A stretch of DNA of 11,988 nt from an uncultured Paracoccus sp. (GTDB taxonomy: Bacteria > Pseudomonadota > Alphaproteobacteria > Rhodobacterales > Rhodobacteraceae): the NCBI RefSeq assembly GCF_946221145.1, contig NZ_CAMIOH010000090.1:1-11988 (forward strand), in the 5' to 3' direction. The position numbers and the translations under genes are program-made. The notes under the pieces were generated by a model. That model saw only the letters and a program-made list of their open reading frames with translations, did no database searches and was not told the origin of the DNA. This document shows, piece after piece, positions 7,166-11,988 of the stretch; positions within the stretch are counted from its first letter, which is position 1; the number at the start of each line of letters is the position of its first letter.

Positions 7166-7681
7166 ATGCCGAAATCCGTGCCCCTGTTCGGGTGGCTGCA
7201 ACGCCGCGCCGAAAACGTGCTGGCCATGCTGCTGCTGGCGATGTTCCTGGTCTTTCTCTTGCAGATCGTATCGCGCTATGTGCTGAACCTGCCCATCGGC
7301 TGGACGCATGAAATCAGCGTCGTGCTGTGGATCTGGCTGGTGCTGTTCGGCGCCAGTTTCGTGATCCGCGATGCCGAGGAAATGCGCTTTGACCTGATCT
7401 ATGCTTCCGTGGGCGACCGGACGCGCCGCGCCATGGCCTTCGTCACCGCCGTGGTGCTGGTGGCGCTGTTTGGCTGGTCGCTGCCGGCGGTCTGGGATTA
7501 TGTGACCTTCATGAAGGTCGAAAGGTCGGCCTATCTGCGGCTGCGCTTTGACTGGCTGTATTCGATCTATGTCGTCTTTGCCCTGGGCATGATCCTGCGC
7601 CACCTGTGGATCGGCTGGTCCGCCGTCTTCGGCCGCGCCCCCGAGGCCTATGATCCCACCAAGGCGAGTTCCGGCGTATGA
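7166..7681 (+). CDS. dctQ: TRAP transporter small membrane subunit, DctQ type
   Basis: A 171-residue inner-membrane protein with four hydrophobic helices near residues 17-36, 48-67, 88-108 and 130-150, the standard DctQ topology. The family phrase after helix 1 (RYVLNLPIGWTHEIS, 37-51) and the following WIWLVLFGAS are clear. It forms the membrane complex with the large subunit. I chose the ATG at 7166: the frame is open further upstream, but that part overlaps the binding-protein gene and is not DctQ-like. A modest AAAGG precedes the start. Its stop overlaps the start of the next gene as ATGA, which indicates translational coupling. Confidence 0.92.
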   Translation: MPKSVPLFGWLQRRAENVLAMLLLAMFLVFLLQIVSRYVLNLPIGWTHEISVVLWIWLVLFGASFVIRDAEEMRFDLIYASVGDRTRRAMAFVTAVVLVALFGWSLPAVWDYVTFMKVERSAYLRLRFDWLYSIYVVFALGMILRHLWIGWSAVFGRAPEAYDPTKASSGV

Positions 7682-8979
7682 ACCTGACCAGCCCGTTTTC
7701 GATCACCATCACCGCGATCACCGCGCTTGCGCTGCTGGGCCTGCCCATCGGCCTGGCGATGATCTGCGGGTCGATTCTCTATCTGGGGATGACCGGCATG
7801 GACATGGGCACGGTCGCCGAACAATTCCTGAACGGGATGTATTCCAACTATATCATCCTGGCCGTGCCGCTGTTCATCTTCGCGGCGGAAATCATGAATT
7901 CCGGGTCGATGACCGAACGCCTGCTGCGGTTCTGCAATGTGCTGGTGGGTCATTTCCGGGGCGGTCTGGCGCAGATCAATGTGGTGCAAAGCCTGATCTT
8001 CGCCGGCATGTCCGGGTCCGCCATCGCCGATGCGGCGGGGTCGGGGCGGATGATGCAGAACATGATGACCCGCGACAACCGCTATACCCCCAGTTATGCT
8101 GCGGCGCTGACGGCGGTGACGGCGGTGATCGGGCCGATCCTGCCGCCGTCGATCCCGATGGTGATCTATGCGCTCGTCTCGGATTCCTCGATCGGCTATC
8201 TGTTCCTGGCGGGCGTGGTGCCGGGGCTGCTGATGACCGCGCTGCAGATGCTGCAGGTCGGCTGGGACGCGCGGCGCAAGAATTTCCCGGTCGAGGACAA
8301 GGTGCCCCTGCGCGAGATCCCGCGCGTCACCTGGCAGGCGTTTCCGACGCTGCTGATGCCGGTGATCCTGCTGGGCTGCATCTATTCCGGCGTCACCACC
8401 CCGACCGAGGCCGCAGCCCTTGCCGCCGCCTATGCCGTGCTGGTGTCCGTGGTGATCTATCGCAGCCTGACCTGGCGCGAGGGTTACAACGCCATCCTGA
8501 TCAGCGCCAAGACCTCGGCCTCGATCGGGATGATGATCGGCGGCGCCCTGGTCTTCAACTATGTCGTCACCATCGAGAACATCCCCGAAACCCTGCGCGC
8601 GATCCTCGAAGGGTGGGAACTGACGCCGCTGCAATTCCTGCTGCTTGTCAATGTGGTGCTGCTGCTTCTGGGCTGCGTGCTGGAGGGCACGGCGGTGCTG
8701 TTGATCATCGTGCCGGTCTTCATCCCGGCCGCGCAGGCGCTTGGCATCGACCTGGTGCATTTCGGCGTCGTCGTGGTGGTGAATATCATGTTGGGGCTGG
8801 TGACGCCGCCCTATGGCCTGCTCTTGTTCATCATGACCAATATCTCTGGCTCGCCGATGAAGGCGATCATCCGCGACTGCCTGCCGTTCCTGGGCTGGAT
8901 GCTGCTGTGCCTGGCCCTGATCACCCTGTTCCCCGACCTTGCTTTGTGGCTGCCGCGACTGGCGGGCTATGAAGGCTGA
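7678..8979 (+). CDS. dctM: TRAP transporter large membrane subunit, DctM type
   Basis: A 433-residue, 11-12-helix inner-membrane transport subunit of the DctM/IT superfamily, driving uptake with an ion gradient (usually Na+). Signature stretches are FAGMSGSAIADAAGSG (108-123), GPILPPSIPMVIY (152-164), GVTTPTEAAA (238-247) and GLVTPPYGLLLF (373-384). These match the two inverted halves of the elevator transporter with their hairpin binding motifs. Length is normal and no frame break is seen. It overlaps the small subunit gene by 4 bases and is followed after 17 bases by the dehydroquinate dehydratase homologue, so all four are probably one transcript. Confidence 0.94.
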   Translation: MNLTSPFSITITAITALALLGLPIGLAMICGSILYLGMTGMDMGTVAEQFLNGMYSNYIILAVPLFIFAAEIMNSGSMTERLLRFCNVLVGHFRGGLAQINVVQSLIFAGMSGSAIADAAGSGRMMQNMMTRDNRYTPSYAAALTAVTAVIGPILPPSIPMVIYALVSDSSIGYLFLAGVVPGLLMTALQMLQVGWDARRKNFPVEDKVPLREIPRVTWQAFPTLLMPVILLGCIYSGVTTPTEAAALAAAYAVLVSVVIYRSLTWREGYNAILISAKTSASIGMMIGGALVFNYVVTIENIPETLRAILEGWELTPLQFLLLVNVVLLLLGCVLEGTAVLLIIVPVFIPAAQALGIDLVHFGVVVVVNIMLGLVTPPYGLLLFIMTNISGSPMKAIIRDCLPFLGWMLLCLALITLFPDLALWLPRLAGYEG

Positions 8980-8996
8980 CCAGAAAAGCGACCGCC

Positions 8997-9422
8997 ATGA
9001 CCATCTTCATCCTGAACGGCCCGAACCTGAATCGCCTGGGCAAGCGCGAGCCAGAAATTTATGGCGCCACCACCCTGGCCGAGGTCGAGGCCTGGTCGCG
9101 TGAGGCGGCGGGCGACGTGCCGGTCGAGTTCCGCCAGTCCAACGCGGAATACCAGCTGATCGACTGGATCCACGAGGCGATCGACAGCAAGGCGCGCGGC
9201 ATCATCATCAACCCGGCGGGCCTGACCTTCACCTCGGTCCCGATCATGGACGCGCTGAAGATGTTCCCCGGTCCCAGGATCGAGCTGCACATTTCCAACG
9301 TCCACGCGCGCGAGGCGGTCTATCACAGGTCGCTGATGTCGCCGGTTGTCACGGCAGTGATCGCGGGTCTTGGCGCGCGCGGCTATGTCCATGCGGTGCG
9401 CGCGATCTGCGAGATGGGGTGA
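8997..9422 (+). CDS. Divergent type II 3-dehydroquinate dehydratase homologue
   Basis: A 141-residue protein of the AroQ (type II DHQase) family, which normally removes water from 3-dehydroquinate to give 3-dehydroshikimate. Conserved: LNGPNLN (6-12), KREPEIYG (16-23, Arg17 and the catalytic Tyr22), DWIHEA (56-61), Asn72, and HISNVHARE (98-106). Two expected active-site residues are changed. The THTS motif reads TFTS (Phe78 in place of His), and the block after HARE reads AVYHRS where characterised enzymes have EFRxHS, so the substrate-binding Arg (Arg112 in the M. tuberculosis enzyme) is Tyr109. It is the last gene of the TRAP operon, 17 bases behind the large subunit. It is therefore probably not the shikimate-pathway enzyme but a catabolic paralogue acting on the imported compound. 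No strong Shine-Dalgarno is visible, so translation may depend on the upstream gene. Confidence 0.85.
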   Translation: MTIFILNGPNLNRLGKREPEIYGATTLAEVEAWSREAAGDVPVEFRQSNAEYQLIDWIHEAIDSKARGIIINPAGLTFTSVPIMDALKMFPGPRIELHISNVHAREAVYHRSLMSPVVTAVIAGLGARGYVHAVRAICEMG

Positions 9423-9474
9423 CCGTTTTCCCGGCCCGGACCCTTGGATAAGGCCCCCAGCAGTCAGAAGGCAC

Positions 9475-9515
9475 CGCCCGCCCGAAAACTGATGGCGGGC
9501 GCGGTCCAGCCCGCC
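9475..9515. promoter_or_regulatory. Alternating inverted repeats between converging operons
   Basis: GCCCGCC (9476-9482), GGCGGGC (9494-9500) and GCCCGCC (9509-9515) allow two mutually exclusive hairpins: 9475-9482 with 9494-9501 (8 bp), or 9494-9500 with 9509-9515 (7 bp). The site lies between the ends of converging operons. It lacks a clear U-tract on either strand, though the minus strand reads TTTT shortly after the second stem. It could be a weak bidirectional terminator; that role is inferred. Confidence 0.4.
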
Positions 9516-9592
9516 TCGGAGCATCCCGACACGGGTGATCCGCGCAGACAAGGCGCCGTCGCCTACCGCCGGATGACAGGATCCCCCGTGTG

Positions 9593-9958
9593 TCACGCGC
9601 CCGGCCGTTCGGCCCAGACCCGGATTTCCAGCAGCGAATCGCGCCGCGACGCCGCCATCTGCACCACCGACAGGCCCGGCGGATCGCCCGCGCCGATCCA
9701 GTCGTTCCAGATCGGCACGAAATCCGGCCAGAAGCCGATGTCGGCCAGCCAGACCTGCGCCATGATCAGCCCCGGACGGCCGCTGCCCATCTGGCCCAGC
9801 AGATCGTCGACCACACCAAGGATCGCCCGGCTCTGGCCCTGAAAATCCTGCGCCTTGTCGGGCGCCGTCAGGCAGACCGAGGCCAGATCGCCCGCCGCCG
9901 ATCCCAGAAAGATCTTCGGCCCCCAGCTGTCGATGCGGCCGGTTTTCTGGATGCTCAT
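9593..9958 (-). CDS. RidA-family protein lacking the conserved arginine
   Basis: A 121-residue protein of the RidA/YjgF/UK114 family, the second gene of a tandem pair. The family frame is clear: ILGVVDDLLGQMG helix (46-58), MAQVWLADI (66-74), a Phe/Trp-rich block FWPDFVPIWNDW (76-87), DPPGLSVVQMA (92-102) and LLEIRVWA (109-116). Where RidA enzymes have PxR (the Arg that holds the carboxylate of the imine substrate), this one reads PGL, with Leu95-Ser96 in its place. It is thus unlikely to be a classical 2-iminoacid deaminase; Rid subgroups without the Arg have other or unknown roles. Its start ATG overlaps the upstream gene's TGA (ATGA), so the two are translationally coupled. RidA proteins are trimers with active sites between subunits, so a mixed trimer with its partner is possible. 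Confidence 0.87.
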   Translation of the reverse strand: MSIQKTGRIDSWGPKIFLGSAAGDLASVCLTAPDKAQDFQGQSRAILGVVDDLLGQMGSGRPGLIMAQVWLADIGFWPDFVPIWNDWIGAGDPPGLSVVQMAASRRDSLLEIRVWAERPGA

Positions 9959-10323
9959 GCGGCGTCCCCGCGATAGGCGACGGCCACGATCTCCAGCAGC
10001 AGGTCGGGGCGATACAGGTCGCCAGACACACAGGTGCGCGCGGGCGGATCGATGGCGTCCACCCAGCCGTTCCAGACCGCATTCAGCGCCGAGAAATAGC
10101 GCATGTCCTTCAGCCAGATCGTCACGGTGAACAGGTCCGACTGCGTGACGCCCGCGTCGGTCATCAGATCCTCCAGCCGGGCAATGGCGTCGCGGGCCTG
10201 GTCCTTGATGTCGCCGTCCAGGTTGCGCGGCTGGATGCCGGTGAAATGGGTCCAACCGCCGGCCTTGCAGACCAGCGACCGCCGCGCCCCGTCGATGCTG
10301 TCCTGATGTGAATATGTCGGCAT
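9955..10323 (-). CDS. RidA-family enamine/imine deaminase
   Basis: A 122-residue RidA/YjgF-family protein and first gene of the leftward pair. RidA hydrolyses reactive 2-imino acids to 2-keto acids plus ammonia in the cytoplasm. The conserved DPPARTCV block (92-99) keeps the substrate-binding Arg96. The other marks are the IKDQARDAIARLEDLM helix (39-54), TVTIWLKDMRYF (66-77) and LLLEIVAVA (108-116). Start: AGGAAGGA on the minus strand lies 8 bases before the ATG at 10323. An upstream in-frame ATG at 10395 is possible but lacks this site. The gene overlaps the second RidA gene by 4 bases and is divergent from the TetR gene. Paralogues in catabolic clusters often deaminate pathway imines; here that substrate is unknown. 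Confidence 0.9.
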   Translation of the reverse strand: MPTYSHQDSIDGARRSLVCKAGGWTHFTGIQPRNLDGDIKDQARDAIARLEDLMTDAGVTQSDLFTVTIWLKDMRYFSALNAVWNGWVDAIDPPARTCVSGDLYRPDLLLEIVAVAYRGDAA

Positions 10324-10428
10324 GATCGCTTTCCTTCCTGTCGGCAGAGTTTCATCATCGAGCCGGACTGGTTGCATCTGCCGGTCGGTTTTCATTTTGG
10401 GACTGGTATCCTGAAACCGGCATCCTAT

Positions 10429-10460
10429 AAGTAAGTGAACGATTACTTTTCCGCTGTCAA
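10429..10460. promoter_or_regulatory. Candidate TetR operator in the RidA/TetR divergent region
   Basis: A perfect inverted repeat AAGTAA-N8-TTACTT (10429-10448) has the spacing and size of a TetR-family operator. Just beside it, the minus strand carries a perfect TTGACA (complement of 10455-10460), a likely -35 for the RidA pair, although I find no convincing -10 at the right distance. TATAAG (10426-10431) could serve as a plus-strand -10. Position between the regulator and the divergent pair supports autoregulation and control of both units; this is inference. Confidence 0.5.
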
Positions 10461-10566
10461 AGGTTTGTGATGCGTCAGAACGTGGTGCCAGTCAGGACAG
10501 ATGATGCCGGGGCCCAGGCGCTTTGTGCAGCCGATCTGCGAATCTTGCGGAACTCATGGTGCGACA

Positions 10567-11214
10567 ATGCAAACCGCACCTGATATCGCCAAGCCCGAAT
10601 CCCTGCCCGGCGTGGCCGACCGCCTGATCGCCGCCGGGACCGCGGAATTCCTGCGCCACGGGTTCGAGGGCGCCAGCGTGTCGCGGATCGTGCAGGGCGC
10701 CGAATGCAATGTGCGGATGATCTATCATTACTTCGGCAACAAGCTGGGCCTGTATCGCGCCTGCATCGACCGTGCCTATGACCGGCTGCGCCGGGCCGAG
10801 GCGGCGGCGGGCTTCTGGGATCTGCCCCCGCGCGAGGCCATCGCCGAACTGGTCCGCTTCACCTTCGACTATATGCAGGACAACCCCGAATTCCAGGGCC
10901 TGATGCGCATCGAGAACATGGCCGATGGCGTCCATGTCCGGGGCCTGAACGCCGTCAACACCCGTGCCGCGATGCTGTTCGCCGCGATCGACCGGGTGAT
11001 CCGGCGCGGGGTCGCGGCGGGCGATTTCGCCGATCCGGGCGATGCGGGGCTGCTGTATCTGTCGATCCTGGGGCTGTCGACCATCCATATCCAGAACCGC
11101 CACACCATGGGCGTGGTGCTGGGCCGCGACCTGAGCGACCCCGGCTTCCTGCGGGCCCGCCGCGAAGAGGTCGTGCGGATCGTCCTGGCCTCGCTGCGGC
11201 GGGACCGGGCATGA
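10567..11214 (+). CDS. TetR-family transcriptional regulator
   Basis: A 215-residue regulator with an N-terminal TetR DNA-binding domain (about 15-62). The helix-turn-helix reads ASVSRIVQGAECNVRMIYHYFGNKLGLYRA, in which IYHYFGNK is the usual recognition-helix end. A helical ligand domain follows (65-210). The presence of PPREAIAELVRFTFDYM and a long LLYLSILGLS helix fits the larger TetR C-terminal groups; the ligand is unknown. I chose the ATG at 10567, since family N-termini begin about here. An ATG at 10501 (22 codons longer, with AGGA in front) cannot be ruled out. It is divergent from the RidA pair, and its stop overlaps the next gene's start as ATGA, so it shares a transcript with the gamma-glutamyltransferase homologue. 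Confidence 0.88.
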   Translation: MQTAPDIAKPESLPGVADRLIAAGTAEFLRHGFEGASVSRIVQGAECNVRMIYHYFGNKLGLYRACIDRAYDRLRRAEAAAGFWDLPPREAIAELVRFTFDYMQDNPEFQGLMRIENMADGVHVRGLNAVNTRAAMLFAAIDRVIRRGVAAGDFADPGDAGLLYLSILGLSTIHIQNRHTMGVVLGRDLSDPGFLRARREEVVRIVLASLRRDRA

Positions 11215-11988
11215 CCGGCGCCGTCACCACCCCCCATCCGCTGGCCACCCAGGCCGGCATGGCCGTGCTGGAGGCGGGCGGCACCGCCCCCGAGGCGCTG
11301 ATCGCCGCTGGCGCCGTGCTGGCGGTGGTGATGCCGCATTTCTGCGGGCTGGGCGGCGATGCGGTCTGGCTGATCGCCGACCGACACGGCGATGCGCGCA
11401 GCCTGCTGGCCATCGGCCAGGGCATCGACCGCCCGCTGCCCGCCGGTCCCATTCCGACGCGCGGCCCCGGCGCGGTCCTGACCACGGCGGCGGTGGTCGA
11501 TGGCTGGCAGCAGGCGCTGAACCATGCCCGCGATCATCTGGGCGGGCGCTGCCGCTGGGACGATCTGCTGGCGCCCGCGCAGAGGCTGGCGCAGGACGGC
11601 TTTGCGGTGACGCAATCGCAGGACTTCTGGACCAGGCATCGCCGGGCCGAGGTCGCGGACTGGCCGGGCTTCGCGCCGATCTTCCTGCCGGACGGCGGCC
11701 CCGCCGCGGCGGGCAGCCTGCTGCGCCAGCCGGATCTGGCGGCCAGCCTGGCGGCGCTCAGGGAACATGGCGCGCAGGATTTCTATTGCGGCGCCCTGTC
11801 GCACCGGATCGTCGAGGGGCTGCGCGCGGCGGGCGCGGTGATCGCGGCGGGCGATCTGCGCCGGACCCGGACCCGGCAGGCCGCGCCGCTGTCGCTGCCC
11901 TATCGCGGGCTGACGCTGCTGGCGCCGCCGCCGCCCACGCAGGGCGTCACCACGCTGCAGATCATGGGCATCCTGTCGCATCTGGACC
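11211..11988 (+). CDS. Gamma-glutamyltransferase-family protein, 3' end outside window
   Basis: The first 259 codons of a GGT-family Ntn-hydrolase (partial). These enzymes cleave gamma-glutamyl or related amides and mature by self-cleavage before a Thr that would lie beyond the window. Visible marks are HPLATQAGMAVLEAGG (9-24), the glycine block FCGLGGDAVWLI (44-55), QRLAQDGFAVT (124-134) and LLAPPPPTQGVTTLQIMGIL (236-255), which aligns with the PPPSSGG region of E. coli GGT. No export signal is seen, so it is probably cytoplasmic, unlike E. coli GGT. Around residues 66-75 (LAIGQGIDRP), the Arg that in E. coli GGT (Arg114, in FREMAP) holds the substrate carboxylate is not obvious, so the specificity may be for other amides or gamma-glutamyl analogues. 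It overlaps the TetR gene by 4 bases. Confidence 0.85.
   Translation, partial: MTGAVTTPHPLATQAGMAVLEAGGTAPEALIAAGAVLAVVMPHFCGLGGDAVWLIADRHGDARSLLAIGQGIDRPLPAGPIPTRGPGAVLTTAAVVDGWQQALNHARDHLGGRCRWDDLLAPAQRLAQDGFAVTQSQDFWTRHRRAEVADWPGFAPIFLPDGGPAAAGSLLRQPDLAASLAALREHGAQDFYCGALSHRIVEGLRAAGAVIAAGDLRRTRTRQAAPLSLPYRGLTLLAPPPPTQGVTTLQIMGILSHLD

Noticed and set aside
9959..10255. Long upstream extension of the second RidA gene
   Set aside because: It overlaps the first RidA gene in another frame; the ATG at 9958 gives the normal family length.
10869..11981. A 370-codon minus-strand frame
   Set aside because: Antisense to the TetR and GGT-family genes, both of which have clear motifs.

Overview
The window is GC-rich throughout. 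Its genes carry the G/C-ending codons typical of Rhodobacteraceae (Alphaproteobacteria), and Paracoccus or a close relative is my best guess. This rests on codon use, on the alphaproteobacterial-style CysK, and on a CTGC-N3-GCAG box of the kind described for PhaR in Paracoccus/Rhodobacter. No marker gene in the window proves the genus. I see no RNA genes, CRISPR array or intact mobile element.

Left part (1-4700), housekeeping-like genes on the + strand. After a poorly coding left edge (1-490) comes a membrane-anchored alpha/beta-hydrolase (Abhydrolase_9 family). It is followed by a ten-helix DMT/EamA permease and a CysK-type cysteine synthase with a strong ribosome binding site. A 57-residue small-protein gene comes next. 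Its leader holds three short perfect inverted repeats, and a clear intrinsic terminator closes it.

Middle (4703-5253). About 550 bases hold no convincing gene. One minus-strand frame there gives protein-like stretches broken by in-frame stops, so this is probably a decayed gene.

Catabolic-looking core (5254-9422). A GntR/FCD regulator is divergent from a four-gene operon encoding the TRAP solute-binding protein (DctP type, Tat-like signal), the small membrane subunit DctQ, the large membrane subunit DctM and a type II 3-dehydroquinate dehydratase homologue. The regulator/TRAP gap is AT-rich with palindromes and repeated TCACAAT boxes. An 11-bp perfect hairpin lies between the binding-protein and DctQ genes, and DctQ/DctM overlap by ATGA. 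The dehydratase homologue keeps the family fold motifs but appears to lack two active-site residues (the His of THTS is Phe; the Arg after HAREEF is Tyr). It may therefore act on a different, quinate-like or other cyclic acid delivered by the transporter.

Right part (9593-11988). Two tandem, overlapping RidA-family genes on the minus strand face a TetR-family regulator. The TetR gene in turn overlaps by ATGA the start of a gamma-glutamyltransferase-family gene that runs off the window. The first RidA keeps the substrate-binding Arg and the second has lost it. A palindrome AAGTAA-N8-TTACTT in the shared intergenic region is a good candidate TetR operator. Together the right half looks like an uptake-plus-degradation locus with two regulators. 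Its substrate cannot be read from the sequence; the cyclohexane-acid (AroQ) and amide/imine (GGT, RidA) themes are inference.
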